Shown in pieces: positions 54,890 to 63,629 of a DNA stretch of 64,000 bases; positions within the stretch are counted from its first letter, which is position 1, and every line of letters begins with the position of its first letter. The DNA is taken from assembly GCF_004001065.1 (NCBI RefSeq), contig NZ_BIML01000008.1, forward strand, positions 1 through 64,000, written 5' to 3'. A program made the translations under genes and the position numbers. The stretch comes from Paenibacillus xylaniclasticus. Lineage in GTDB: Bacteria; Bacillota; Bacilli; Paenibacillales; Paenibacillaceae. The notes beneath the pieces are model-generated. The model ran no database searches. It had not been told where the DNA came from and saw only the letters and a list, made by a program, of their open reading frames with translations.

Positions 54890-55031
54890 TCTCGTTTATG
54901 TTCTGTTTGATCTGGCGACGCCTAAGTTTAAGATTTGTCAAGAAATCGCGGCAGGCAACAAGGCGGTCGCCCATTTGCTGCGCTCGATCATTGTCGGCGT
55001 TTCGCTCGTAATCGGCACCATTCTGATGTAG
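54852..55031 (+). CDS. DUF350 membrane protein
   Basis: 59 residues from ATG 54852 (after GGTGGGCG). Two membrane helices flank the conserved DUF350 segment YVLFDLATPKFKICQEIAAGNKAVA. It is half the size of E. coli YjfL and so carries a single DUF350 unit. It overlaps the ATP-grasp gene in another frame by 38 nt, so coupling is likely. The pairing of a YgiC/YjfC-type ATP-grasp with YjfL-type DUF350 is known in enterobacteria, which supports both calls. Confidence 0.75.
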   Translation: MIGWSIVGIAVLSLVYVLFDLATPKFKICQEIAAGNKAVAHLLRSIIVGVSLVIGTILM

Positions 55032-55484
55032 CTTCGAGTATAGAGCATGCGGCCCAAGGCTTGCTGTCATCATGCTCTTCTCATGTTTACTGGTATAATA
55101 TACTAATTACTATGAATATTACTGGAAACTCAAAATCATTATCCCCAATCGTTATAAAGCCTGATACAATGATAGGTGTAGCTCAAGAGCTGCCGTTGCC
55201 ATCAGATCCATTATGACGAGCGCAATTGTAATCGGTAGGCGTGCGAGGGAATGATGAAAGAGGAAACACTAGAGACTAGAGAATGAACTCGTCGGCTGCG
55301 TTTGAACGCTCGGGGGTTACTTGTTCTGTCGAATGAGAGCGCATTCATAGTTGGTTTTGACCTTGATCCGACATGAATGGGCAGCGATGGTGCTGCAGCT
55401 TATCAGTCGAATATTTAGGATTCCATGTGTAGCTGTAGGATTAACTTTACATTTAGCGCGATGTGCGAGAGGGGAACGTTGAGT
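55032..55484 (+). other. Intergenic stretch with one weak small ORF
   Basis: No confident gene. A TG-n-TATAAT extended -10 lies at 55091-55099, and the first ATG after it (55112) opens a 34-codon frame, MNITGNSKSLSPIVIKPD and onward, ending at 55216. It has no ribosome binding site, so I do not call it a gene. Confidence 0.4.
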
Positions 55485-56144
55485 ATGCTTTTTAAACAAC
55501 GAGACAGAATTGTACTTATCGGCGACTCCATTACGGACTGCGATCGGAGACAACCGATCGGCGAAGCCGGTGACGGCGGAGCGGGCAACGGCTACGTTGA
55601 GCTCGTAGACGCTTTCTTGCAATCCGCATATCCGGAGCTGAAGCTTCGGCTTATTAATGTCGGCACGAGCGGACATCGGGTACGTGATTTGCACGAACGT
55701 TGGGAAAGAGATGTCATCGACCTTAAGCCAGACTGGCTGACGATTATGATCGGTACGAACGATGTCTGGCGTCATTTCGACCGTGCGACAATGCCGGAGC
55801 TGGGAGTACCGATCGACGAATACGAGCGTACGCTCGAAGAACTGGTCGTTAGGACGAAGCCGCTTGTTAAAGGTATTGTGTTAATGACGCCGTTTCTTAT
55901 TGAATCGAATCGTGACGACGCAATGCGCGCTCAGATGGACCGGTATGGAGCGGTTGTACGCGCCATCGCCGAGCGCAACGGTACACATTTCGTTGATACC
56001 CAAGCAGCGTTCGACGGCGTATTGAAGCACATTTATTCTGGTCAGTTGGCTTGGGACCGCATTCATCCGAATAAAGCGGGTCACATGGTTATTGCCCGTG
56101 CGCTACTAGATGCTGTTGGCTTTGATTACTCGAAACGCGCATAG
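55485..56144 (+). CDS. Cytosolic SGNH/GDSL hydrolase
   Basis: 219 residues with no signal peptide. SGNH blocks: IVLIGDSITDCDR (Ser about 15), NVGTSGHRVRDL, TIMIGTNDVWRH and WDRIHPNKAGHMVIA (Asp-His). It resembles carbohydrate acetyl-esterase-like GDSL proteins found with hemicellulose genes. An acetyl-xylan or rhamnogalacturonan oligosaccharide deacetylase role is plausible but not proven. ATG 55485 is preceded by GAGGGG; TTG 55479 is an alternative. Confidence 0.85.
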   Translation: MLFKQRDRIVLIGDSITDCDRRQPIGEAGDGGAGNGYVELVDAFLQSAYPELKLRLINVGTSGHRVRDLHERWERDVIDLKPDWLTIMIGTNDVWRHFDRATMPELGVPIDEYERTLEELVVRTKPLVKGIVLMTPFLIESNRDDAMRAQMDRYGAVVRAIAERNGTHFVDTQAAFDGVLKHIYSGQLAWDRIHPNKAGHMVIARALLDAVGFDYSKRA

Positions 56145-56158
56145 TGCACAATATAACG

Positions 56159-56190
56159 AAGAGGCCCAGCTTCACCGGGCCTCTTAAGTG
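56159..56190. terminator. Terminator between convergent genes
   Basis: A perfect 9-bp stem (AAGAGGCCC / GGGCCTCTT) with a 9-nt loop. It serves the SGNH gene and, by symmetry, the convergent chemoreceptor gene. Confidence 0.8.
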
Positions 56191-56196
56191 TACTCA

Positions 56197-57453
56197 TTAC
56201 ATCTTGAAGATTTGAATCGTGCGCTGCATCTGCTGAGCGCCTTGCATCATTCGTTCCGCCTCTGCCACCACGGCTTGCACATGGCTGATTTGCTCGTTCA
56301 TTGATGCTGACATTTGTTCCGTGCCCGCAGCTGACTGCTGAGTAATTGCAGAAATATTCTGAATGGCTGAGGAAATTCGCTTCGCACTCTCAAGCATCGC
56401 ATCGCTTTCTTCGGAGAAGCGGGCAATTTGAGCAGCAATGAATTCAATGCTGGATGCCATCTCACCAAATATGCGCTCAGCTGATTCGATCGTCTCTGCC
56501 TGTACTTCTACCGCTTGCTCATTGATCACGATATTCTCAATAGCCTGTTTAATACCGTGTTCGATGCCTCTTACTAGCGTGAATACTTCCTTGGTCGACG
56601 TCGATGCCTCCTCCGCGAGCTTACGCACTTCTTGCGCGACAACGGCGAAGCCCTTGCCATGCTCGCCTGCGCGGGCGGCCTCGATGGATGCGTTCAGCGA
56701 GAGCAGATTCGTCTGCTCTGCGATCTCTGAGATCGCATGGGTAATTTTCGTAATGCCGGCTGCATCGCGGGCGAGCTCACGGACCGTCTCGGATACTTTG
56801 GTCGTTGCTTCGGCGTTGCTGCGCATGCTCTCCTTCTGATTGTTGACGGCTTGCACTCCCTGCTTCACGAGAGAGAGAGTTAGCTCAGAACGCTCGTTCA
56901 TTCCTTTGACAGAATGTGCGTAAGCGCTTACTTTTTCTTCAATGTCACGAATCGAATCGGTCATATCAGATACTTCTGACGAAATTTCGTTAGCTCCGAC
57001 AGCCAGTTCGTTGGATGATGCAGCGACTTGCTCCATCGCAATCTTCATCGTTTGGTTTTTATCGAATATGCTTAGGCTTGTTTCATTGACCTGCCGTGAA
57101 ATGCTGGCCGTCTCGGTAATGATGTCGCGCAGCTTGTCAATCATGCTGTTAAAAGAATGGCCAAGCTCGCCGAGCGCACCGCTGGACGTATCGACACGCT
57201 GCGAGAAATCTCCCTTCGCGATACTGGATGCCGCTAACCGCAGCTCATAAGTCGCTTCATTCATTGCATTCTCAATGAGTTTAATGATGGGCAGTACCGC
57301 GATGGCTAGGACGATCGACACGAAGATGGATAGTACAATGGACCCTCCTGCTTTGGCAGTCAAGATGAGTAAGGCAAGGGTAAAAAGGAGAACAATAGAG
57401 TAGCAGCCGACTAAAAGCTTGTTTCTGACGGATAATGCGGAGAAACGCTGCAT
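56197..57453 (-). CDS. Methyl-accepting chemotaxis protein
   Basis: 418 residues. Two closely spaced membrane helices (about 10-32 and 36-56) leave almost no extracellular domain. A HAMP domain (about 57-110) and a long helical signalling domain follow. Its hairpin tip reads [42 protein letters not shown], the universal MCP signature (about 240-281). Without a periplasmic sensor it probably senses membrane state or cytosolic signals. AAAGGAG precedes ATG 57453. Chemotaxis kinase genes are not in this window. Confidence 0.92.
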   Translation of the reverse strand: MQRFSALSVRNKLLVGCYSIVLLFTLALLILTAKAGGSIVLSIFVSIVLAIAVLPIIKLIENAMNEATYELRLAASSIAKGDFSQRVDTSSGALGELGHSFNSMIDKLRDIITETASISRQVNETSLSIFDKNQTMKIAMEQVAASSNELAVGANEISSEVSDMTDSIRDIEEKVSAYAHSVKGMNERSELTLSLVKQGVQAVNNQKESMRSNAEATTKVSETVRELARDAAGITKITHAISEIAEQTNLLSLNASIEAARAGEHGKGFAVVAQEVRKLAEEASTSTKEVFTLVRGIEHGIKQAIENIVINEQAVEVQAETIESAERIFGEMASSIEFIAAQIARFSEESDAMLESAKRISSAIQNISAITQQSAAGTEQMSASMNEQISHVQAVVAEAERMMQGAQQMQRTIQIFKM

Positions 57454-57599
57454 ATAAGACCGCTCCTTTTATGTTTAGAATATACATATTATAGCACCAA
57501 AGTAGATATCGGTCTATGGAACTTGTCGAAATGAGGAAAGTCCTATTAATCTTATAGTAAATTTGGTCTATTTAATATAGTAATTAAATGCAAACGTTG

Positions 57600-57628
57600 T
57601 TGAAATAGTCCTAATTTTGTCATATAAT
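57600..57628 (+). promoter_or_regulatory. Strong SigA-type promoter
   Basis: TTGAAA (57600-57605) and a perfect TATAAT (57623-57628) with a 17-bp spacer, 66 nt before the GTG start of the following gene. Confidence 0.78.
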
Positions 57629-57693
57629 GTTCTTCAGGTCCTGCTTGAATATTATAGGCCTATCATAATTATTGCTGAGTTGGGGGGAGACGA

Positions 57694-58095
57694 GTGTTTA
57701 ATCCGGAAGGAATTCCGCTGGCAAGACAAGTAGACTATGTTTTCAGACAATTGGAGGGAGAATTAAAGAACGCATCGGCAGGGACGGTTCATATTCACGT
57801 CAGGAATAATGCGGTAGGGAAGTTCGGTGTTAAGCATCATCCGATCGAGATCCGCAACGGCGAGTTGAAGCCGGCGGAGAAGGGGCTCACGACGCAGCAG
57901 GTTGAATCGTTCCGTAAAATGGCCATTGAGGCGTTGAAGATGAAACGGAACTGGACGCACGGAGAAATTTGTTACGATTTCGCAACGCGTCCGGGTACGG
58001 GTACATGGTCGGCTAGCGTATTGTACGAATCCAATTACAATATGGCGAATCATACGGGATCATTGTTTCAGTATTCGCCGAAGAGGAATCGTTAA
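57694..58095 (+). CDS. Uncharacterised 133-residue protein
   Basis: 133 residues starting at GTG 57694, after GGGGGGAG. It is soluble and basic, with one cysteine. Its N-terminus is helical (ARQVDYVFRQLEGELKNA), and it has strand-like segments (GTVHIHVRNNAVGKFGV) and a C-terminal part rich in aromatic residues and Asn. I do not recognise a family. It has its own strong promoter and a terminator shared with a convergent spore-protein gene. Confidence 0.6.
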   Translation: MFNPEGIPLARQVDYVFRQLEGELKNASAGTVHIHVRNNAVGKFGVKHHPIEIRNGELKPAEKGLTTQQVESFRKMAIEALKMKRNWTHGEICYDFATRPGTGTWSASVLYESNYNMANHTGSLFQYSPKRNR

Positions 58096-58120
58096 TGAAC
58101 AAAATTCCATATGGAAGAAC

Positions 58121-58162
58121 AAGAAGGCTGCACGAGCAAAGGCGCGTGCAGCCTTCTTGTTG
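58121..58162. terminator. Bidirectional terminator
   Basis: A perfect 14-bp stem (AAGAAGGCTGCACG / CGTGCAGCCTTCTT) with a 10-nt loop, between the convergent 133-residue gene and the spore-protein gene. Both sides have T-rich flanks. Confidence 0.85.
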
Positions 58163-58173
58163 GCGGTTACAAT

Positions 58174-58392
58174 TTATCGATAAGCTTGGCCACTGAGTTG
58201 CTCCTGAGCAAGCTGGATAAGGCGGCGTGTAATATTGCCTCCGATCGTGCCGATCTCACGGGTTGTCATATTGCCGTAATAGCCGTCCTGCGGCAGCTGA
58301 ATGCCTAACTCTTGAGCGATTTCGAACTTCATTTGTTCGAGCGCCATTCTTGCTTGAGGTACTACGAGTGTATTGCGAGATTGTCTTGCCAT
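58174..58392 (-). CDS. Alpha/beta-type small acid-soluble spore protein
   Basis: 72 residues. The family core is present: LVVPQARMALEQMKFEIAQELGIQ, then YYGNMTTREIGTIGGNITRRLI. The E-I peptide bond in FEIAQE matches the spore-protease (GPR) cleavage site. It coats and protects spore DNA. GAGGGAG precedes ATG 58392. Expression late in the forespore under SigG is expected by family. Confidence 0.95.
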   Translation of the reverse strand: MARQSRNTLVVPQARMALEQMKFEIAQELGIQLPQDGYYGNMTTREIGTIGGNITRRLIQLAQEQLSGQAYR

Positions 58393-58649
58393 AGTTGTTC
58401 ACTCCCTCTATGTCTTTGCACTTTTATTATGATCATTAAGGAATGAAGTATGCAAAATTAGGGTTGAGATTTAATCAAAGCTATGAAGCGGATGTGAGTA
58501 ACACTATTTATAGACAAAAATTTATTTATATAAAATTTTTGGATACTAAGAGTTTCGTCCATTTTACCCGATATTTTGGACCCATCAATTGGGTACAGGT
58601 TTGTAGTACAGATTGGGACCGCGGGATCAAGTCAAACAGCGTGGCTGAG

Positions 58650-59123
58650 TTATCGGCTTCTTGGCTTTAGAACAGGTTCAGTGTAACTTTCCACGTTGTT
58701 CATATGTTTCTCTGCTGCAAAGGTGTTGTCTACCGGCTTATGCGGGACTGCAAAGCCGAGAAGCAGCGGAAGCGCAAACAGGCTGTAGATAATAAGATTG
58801 CGTAATAAAGAGTTGGACGGCGTATGGCTATGCCCATGATCGTCATCGCTTGCATGAGCTTCTCCGTGGTGATACGTCCCGCAGCCGCAGGAGACGGTAT
58901 GCTTGGGAGCGCACAGCATTTGAAATGCGGAGAAGGCTTGATAAGAGGCGCAAGCCATTAGTCCGAGCGCAGTTAGCTTAATCCCTTGCTCGGTTCGTGA
59001 TGACACGAATAGCGACAGTTCTCCGGTGTGTTTTAAATAAATGATCAGCATACTAAAGCCCGCCAGCATAGCGGCCCGGAGCAGATAATGAGCAACCAGT
59101 GTTGGAACCAGAATGCGGTCCAT
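58650..59123 (-). CDS. TIGR03943/YcgQ-like protein, C-terminally truncated
   Basis: 157 residues. Two N-terminal membrane helices, a Cys/His-rich loop (CGCGTYHHGEAHASDDDHGHSH, about 79-100), a third helix (RNLIIYSLFALPLLLGFAVPHKPVD) and a short tail. YcgQ-type proteins are about 280 residues and carry a further extracytoplasmic domain after this helix; it is missing. The sequence beyond the stop (58440-58650) is strikingly A+T-rich and does not encode the missing part. So the gene looks cut by a deletion or replacement. Its partner, the YcgR-like permease, lies 24 nt upstream and is intact. Confidence 0.62.
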   Translation of the reverse strand: MDRILVPTLVAHYLLRAAMLAGFSMLIIYLKHTGELSLFVSSRTEQGIKLTALGLMACASYQAFSAFQMLCAPKHTVSCGCGTYHHGEAHASDDDHGHSHTPSNSLLRNLIIYSLFALPLLLGFAVPHKPVDNTFAAEKHMNNVESYTEPVLKPRSR

Positions 59124-59147
59124 CGTAGTCCTCCTTAGGAGATTGGT

Positions 59148-60257
59148 TTATCCGTGCAAGGCGCCGGCTATCCAGGTGGAGACATAGACGAGCACGGCGG
59201 TGAACGCGATTACCGCAAGCACGATGCGCAGCTTGAAGACGGATAGGAGCATGAGCGTATTTTTCAGATCAATCATCGGACCGAAAACGAGAAAAGCAAG
59301 CAGTGGGCCGGCACTGAACATGCTGCTGAATGAAGCGGCAATGAAGGCGTCGGATGTTGAGCAGAGCGACAGTAAGTAAGCGAAACTCATCATGAAAAGA
59401 TGGGCGAACCAGGAGCTTTCGGCGACAGTGTTCAGCAAGGAGCGGTCGACCCCGGTTTGTATGACAGCAGTAAGCAGCGAGCCGAAAATTAAATATTTGC
59501 CCATATCGAAAAATTCATCCGACGCATGTCCTAGCGTGGACACGAGGCGGCTTCCGATCGATTGCTTTCCACGATCATGCACATGAGCATGAGCGTGATC
59601 GTGATGGTGGTGGCTATGCGTGTGTTCAGGTTGCTGGTGTTCAAGAGGATGATGGCTATGATGGTGTCCGTCATGGTGATCATGCTTATGAGTGCCGGCC
59701 GGGTGAGGTATAGCGTCTTTGAGCGGATTGGCTTTCATGTATCGGTGCAGGATGAGGCCGACAGTGAACGCGACGGCGAATCCGAGCAGCATCCGTTCGT
59801 AGACGAGATGCAGCTGCCCGCGAAATGCGGAGTAAGTGGAGGCGAACACAACGGGATTAACAATCGGTCCTGCCAAAATATAAGTAATGCCGATATAGGC
59901 CGGCATTCCTTTGCGGATCAGTCGGCGAACGATCGGAATCATGCCGCACTCGCAGAGCGGGAACAGCAATCCGAGCAGCCCGCCGAACGCTGCGCCGAGA
60001 ACGGCGCTGCGCGGTGCAAGCTTACGAATGACATACTCCGAGATGAACACTTGCAGAATTGCAGATACAACGACACCAAGCAGCATGAACGGGAGCGCTT
60101 CGAATATGACGCCGAGAAACAGCATCGTGAAGGTATTCAGTTCAGCTGACCCGATGGAGGGCAGCGACGCTCGTCGATTGACATAGATAAGGGCAATCAT
60201 GGCTGCACAGCTGGCAGTAAGCGCCGGCGGCAGCCATTTTAGCAGCCATAACCGCAT
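59148..60257 (-). CDS. YcgR-type permease with histidine-rich loop
   Basis: 369 residues with eight or so membrane helices, of the UPF0718/DUF318 permease family. Key stretches are FGGLLGLLFPLCECGMIPIVRRLIRKGMP, with the CEC motif, and SLCSTSDAFIAASF. A cytosolic loop (about 185-232) is dense in His and Asp (HKHDHHDGHHHSHHP, HTHSHHHHDHAHAHVHD), a typical metal-binding run. A role in metal or metal-complex transport is likely, but the substrate is not established for the family. GAGGGGG precedes ATG 60257. Confidence 0.8.
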   Translation of the reverse strand: MRLWLLKWLPPALTASCAAMIALIYVNRRASLPSIGSAELNTFTMLFLGVIFEALPFMLLGVVVSAILQVFISEYVIRKLAPRSAVLGAAFGGLLGLLFPLCECGMIPIVRRLIRKGMPAYIGITYILAGPIVNPVVFASTYSAFRGQLHLVYERMLLGFAVAFTVGLILHRYMKANPLKDAIPHPAGTHKHDHHDGHHHSHHPLEHQQPEHTHSHHHHDHAHAHVHDRGKQSIGSRLVSTLGHASDEFFDMGKYLIFGSLLTAVIQTGVDRSLLNTVAESSWFAHLFMMSFAYLLSLCSTSDAFIAASFSSMFSAGPLLAFLVFGPMIDLKNTLMLLSVFKLRIVLAVIAFTAVLVYVSTWIAGALHG

Positions 60258-60383
60258 AATTTGAATTCCCCCTCATTCGGGATGGTAGCAGCAGCTCCAC
60301 AGGTTTTACTCGATTCCTATACCAATGGCTTGTCATAGCAGTCTATGCAGACGACTTAACATTTAGGACAGAGGTATCGGCAC

Positions 60384-60411
60384 TTGACATTCGAAAAGCG
60401 GTGAGTATAAT
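60384..60411 (+). promoter_or_regulatory. trpS promoter
   Basis: TTGACA (60384-60389) and TATAAT (60406-60411) are both perfect, with a 16-bp spacer, just upstream of the T-box leader. Confidence 0.85.
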
Positions 60412-60417
60412 CGAGCT

Positions 60418-60712
60418 AAACGCGATGATCGGAACAAGTAAGCGGGCGTGGCTGTTCTCAGAGAACCGGTGGGTGGTGAGAACCGGTACAGTGCGCACGT
60501 CGAATGGATCCGTGAGCGGGCAGCGGAACACGAGCGGCAAGCCGGCAATGCTGACGGTGAATGAACTGCTTGTCCATGCTGACCCGGATGTTCCCCGTTA
60601 CGGAATTTAAGGCACGATAACAACGACCTTAACCTAGGAAGGGTTGCTTTGAACTCGTGCGAATAAGGGTGGCACCACGGTCCCTCGTCCCTTGCGGCGG
60701 GGGCCTTTTTGT
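60418..60712 (+). promoter_or_regulatory. T-box riboswitch (Trp specifier)
   Basis: A classic T-box leader of about 295 nt. Stem I has AGAGAACCGGTGGGTGGTGAG, with distal-loop features. The specifier bulge reads GAA-TGG-A (TGG at 60505-60507), the tryptophan codon, matching the downstream gene. The T-box sequence AAGGGTGGCACCACGG lies at about 60665-60680. The terminator stem GGTCCCTCG / CGGGGGCC with a T run follows. Uncharged tRNA-Trp would stabilise the antiterminator and switch trpS on. Confidence 0.95.
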
Positions 60713-60770
60713 GTTCTTTGCACAATTTTCCGGATTTAATATCCGTAGACTATTAGAGGAGTGAATTATT

Positions 60771-61760
60771 ATGAAAAGGGTACTTTCCGGCATTCAGCCA
60801 AGCGGCCAGCTGACGCTTGGCAACTACATCGGTGCAATGCAGAACTTCGTGAAGCTTCATGAGACGGAAGAATGCTTCTTCATGATCGTGGACCTGCACG
60901 CCATTACCGTTCCGCAGGAGCCTGCAGCGCTGCGCGAGCAGTCGGAGGCCGTTGCCGCTCTGTTCATCGCGGCGGGCATTGACCCGACCAAGGCGAGCGT
61001 ATTTCTCCAATCCCATGTTCGCGGCCACTCGGAGCTCGGCTGGCTGTTCACGACGCTGGCCTACATGGGTGAGCTCGAAAGAATGACGCAGTTCAAGGAC
61101 AAATCAGCAGGCAAAGAATCGGTCGGCGCCGGCTTGTTCGTCTATCCGACACTGATGGCGGCCGATATTCTGATCTACAACGCGGATCTCGTACCGGTCG
61201 GAGACGATCAGAAGCAGCATCTGGAGCTGACGCGCGATCTTGCACACCGGTTTAACACTAGATTCGGTAACTATTTCAAAGTGCCTGAGCCTTATATTCC
61301 TAAGGTCGGCGCCCGTATCATGTCGCTGGACGACGCTAGCAAGAAGATGAGCAAGAGCAATCCGAATCCAGGCAGCTACATAGCGCTCTTGGACCCGCCG
61401 GACGTCATTCGCAAGAAGATTAGCCGCGCGACGACCGACTCAGGTCGCGAAGTGATCTATGACCCAGCGAATAAACCAGAGATCAGCAACCTGATGAGCA
61501 TCTTGTCGCATTGCGGCAACTTGTCGCTTGAAGACATTGTTTCCAAGTATGAAGGACAAGGCTATGGCGCGTTCAAGAAAGATGTGGCCGAGGCGGTCGT
61601 CTCTGTCATCGAGCCTCTTCAAGCCAAATATAATGAAATCCGCAGCTCCGGTGCAATTCATGACATCTTGAAGCAAGGTGCGGAGAAAGCTTCCGTTGTT
61701 GCAGATAAGACGCTGGCAGATGCGAAGGAGCTAATGGGCTTCCTCGCTCCGAAACGATAA
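60771..61760 (+). CDS. trpS: Tryptophanyl-tRNA synthetase
   Basis: 329 residues, a class I aminoacyl-tRNA synthetase that charges tRNA-Trp. The HIGH-type motif is PSGQLTLGNYIGA (about 10-22), AGI-DP and the Trp-pocket GDDQKQHLELTRDLA (about 144-158) are in place, and KMSKS is at 192-196. Length is normal. GAGGAG precedes ATG 60771. It is transcribed from its own promoter and controlled by the T-box leader. Confidence 0.97.
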   Translation: MKRVLSGIQPSGQLTLGNYIGAMQNFVKLHETEECFFMIVDLHAITVPQEPAALREQSEAVAALFIAAGIDPTKASVFLQSHVRGHSELGWLFTTLAYMGELERMTQFKDKSAGKESVGAGLFVYPTLMAADILIYNADLVPVGDDQKQHLELTRDLAHRFNTRFGNYFKVPEPYIPKVGARIMSLDDASKKMSKSNPNPGSYIALLDPPDVIRKKISRATTDSGREVIYDPANKPEISNLMSILSHCGNLSLEDIVSKYEGQGYGAFKKDVAEAVVSVIEPLQAKYNEIRSSGAIHDILKQGAEKASVVADKTLADAKELMGFLAPKR

Positions 61761-61781
61761 GACGAATCATGCTATAAAGAT

Positions 61782-61832
61782 GGGGCTGTCCAGAAAGCCA
61801 GTGACAACTGACGTTCTAGACAGCCCCTTATT
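61782..61832 (+). terminator. Terminator after trpS
   Basis: GGGGCTGTC (61782-61790) pairs perfectly with GACAGCCCC (61819-61827), with further pairing inside, then TTATT. Confidence 0.8.
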
Positions 61833-61860
61833 GCAATGGATGCAGGAAATTGACGAACGA

Positions 61861-62043
61861 TTAGGCTTGGCCTTCGGCACGTCTGCGCAGGCGCGCTTTG
61901 AGAATAAAGCCATAGCCGACATTGAACAGTGTCAGCAGGGCGAGCAGAATGGCGATCCAGCCGTTATGGCTGATCATGATGGCGGTAGCACTCATTAGAA
62001 TAATGGATGAGACGGCGAACCATAGTGACAACGGTTTGGACAA
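61861..62043 (-). CDS. Small two-helix membrane protein
   Basis: 60 residues from TTG 62043 (AAGGAG 10 nt upstream), or 63 from GTG 62052, which is too close to that site. Two hydrophobic helices (LWFAVSSIILMSATAIMI and WIAILLALLTLFNVGYGFIL) are followed by a basic tail (KARLRRRAEG), placing both ends in the cytosol. I do not recognise a family; it lies between trpS and a spore-protein gene. Confidence 0.5.
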   Translation of the reverse strand: MSKPLSLWFAVSSIILMSATAIMISHNGWIAILLALLTLFNVGYGFILKARLRRRAEGQA

Positions 62044-62186
62044 CGTAATCACGCTCCTTCATAGATGGTTGAATCATGAATGTAATTTTGCTGTGGGAAA
62101 GCATATATATTCGAGACCCGTGCCATAATAACTTTGCAAGCTTGCAACCCATTACATCGTGCAGAGGATGAAAGGAGATTTTCTTT

Positions 62187-62411
62187 ATGGCAAGCCAATC
62201 CCGCAGCAGCAACCAACTGGTGGTACCACAAGCAAGCCAAGCTCTGGCACAATTGAAAATGGAGGCGGCGCAATCCCTCGGCGTACAAATTCCAGCTGAC
62301 GGTTACTATGGCAATGTCTCCACTCGCGACGCAGGCTCGCTTGGCGGTTACATTACGAAAAAATTGGTGCAAATTGCTGAGCAGCAGCTGTCCGGCGGAC
62401 AATATCGCTAA
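62187..62411 (+). CDS. Alpha/beta-type small acid-soluble spore protein
   Basis: 74 residues, clearly related to the other spore protein in this window. The core reads LVVPQASQALAQLKMEAAQSLGVQ, then YYGNVSTRDAGSLGGYITKKLV. The protease site position has M-E-A in place of the usual E-I/F-E-I. It binds spore DNA. GGAG lies 8 nt before ATG 62187. A TGAATG...CATATAT pair (62077-62108, 19-bp spacer) could be a SigG-type promoter, though the spacer is slightly long. Confidence 0.95.
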   Translation: MASQSRSSNQLVVPQASQALAQLKMEAAQSLGVQIPADGYYGNVSTRDAGSLGGYITKKLVQIAEQQLSGGQYR

Positions 62412-62433
62412 CGTTTAATTATACACATGCGAG

Positions 62434-62464
62434 AAGCTCAGGGGCAACCCCTTGAGCTTTTTCG
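62434..62464 (+). terminator. Terminator after the spore-protein gene
   Basis: AGCTCAGGGG pairs with CCCCTTGAGCT (one bulge) around a 3-nt loop, followed by five Ts. Confidence 0.9.
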
Positions 62465-62528
62465 CTGTCGGTCTAATCAGACATCAGACTAATTAATTGT
62501 GAAGAAAAAAAGGCCCCGCGTCAATACG

Positions 62529-63515
62529 TCAGTACGTATTCATGCGGAGCCGTTTCTCAAGCCGCTTGTCGCTCAGCCAGCCGACATATGAGCCTACCGT
62601 TTTAAAATCTTTATCCATCATGAGAACCGCAACGAACGGGTATTGTTTGCGGTGCCGGTAGCGGACGTCGCTCCATCTGACCTCATAGCCCCAGGAATGC
62701 TCTTTGACGTCGGCGCAGGCGAAAGAGGTGATATACAAGAACGATGCGATCGATGGGTCGTTCTTCGATTTCTCGACGGCTGGATGGGAGGAGCAGTTGA
62801 CCTGATGGAGCCATCGGAGATGGTTGCTTCGCAAATCTCCGATCACGAAGCTGCCGTCCTTCTTCTTCTTCACAACGTTCCAGTCATGAAGCGAAATCGT
62901 CGGAATGAGCCAATACTTGTCGCCCTCGTTTTTAAGTTTATCGAGCGATTCCACCAACGCCTTCTGCCGAAAATGAACGGTTGTACGCCACACATAATAT
63001 ACAGCGAGTACCCCATATAGAAGTGGAAAGACGATCGCTGGATTGACGAGACCGAACGCCCATACGGAGATGGCAATTACGTGAGAAGTAAAGATGACCG
63101 GGTCGAAGATGTGGATAATGTTCCAAGAAATCCACTTATTCGAGAACGGCTTTATCGCTTGCGTTCCGTATGCGTTGAACAGATCGGTTATGACGTGAAC
63201 GCAGACGGAAAGCAGCACCCACCCGATCAAATGCAGCCAAGGAAGCGAGCCTCGATAGAAGAGCTGCAGCACGATGGAAATAAGCGCGGTCCAGACGACA
63301 ATGGCCGGGATAGAATGAGACGCCCCTCGATGGTTCCGAATATACGATGCATTGCCTTTGAAGCGGAACAGTGTATCAAAGTCAGGAGCCTGCGAGCCGA
63401 TGACCGTTCCAATCAGCACTGCAGTATGCACCGTACTATTGCCAGCAATAACCGGGTCAACAGCTGCTAGGCCGCCCAGTCCAAGGCCGATAACGAGATG
63501 CGTTCCCGTATCCAA
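62529..63515 (-). CDS. YfhP-like membrane-bound metal-dependent hydrolase
   Basis: 328 residues. It opens MDTGTHLVIGLGLGGL and has several membrane helices with the family's histidine/aspartate motifs: GSQAPDFDTLFRF, RNHRGASHSIPAI, and VCVHVITDLFNAYGTQ. This matches the DUF457/YdjM-type putative metal-dependent hydrolases, of which B. subtilis YfhP is one. A soluble C-terminal extension (about 200-328) follows. The start is TTG 63515, after AAAGGGG. The substrate is unknown; a role with membrane lipids is often assumed. Confidence 0.82.
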   Translation of the reverse strand: MDTGTHLVIGLGLGGLAAVDPVIAGNSTVHTAVLIGTVIGSQAPDFDTLFRFKGNASYIRNHRGASHSIPAIVVWTALISIVLQLFYRGSLPWLHLIGWVLLSVCVHVITDLFNAYGTQAIKPFSNKWISWNIIHIFDPVIFTSHVIAISVWAFGLVNPAIVFPLLYGVLAVYYVWRTTVHFRQKALVESLDKLKNEGDKYWLIPTISLHDWNVVKKKKDGSFVIGDLRSNHLRWLHQVNCSSHPAVEKSKNDPSIASFLYITSFACADVKEHSWGYEVRWSDVRYRHRKQYPFVAVLMMDKDFKTVGSYVGWLSDKRLEKRLRMNTY

Positions 63516-63629
63516 GTCGGGATTCCCCTTTCGTTATGATATAATGTGGACGTTGTACCGTTAGTGTCGGTCGACCTGCGCAATATCATACCCGGAAGAT
63601 GAAATCGTTCGCCGAAAGGAATATGAGCC

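Noticed and set aside
55112-55216. A 34-codon ORF after an extended -10 promoter-like sequence
   Set aside because: There is no ribosome binding site and no recognisable sequence; not enough to call a gene.
58443-58670. A 75-codon plus-strand ORF in A+T-rich DNA between a spore-protein gene and the truncated YcgQ-like gene
   Set aside because: It overlaps the end of the minus-strand gene, has only a weak upstream site, and nothing in its sequence resembles a known family. It could be real but is not supported.
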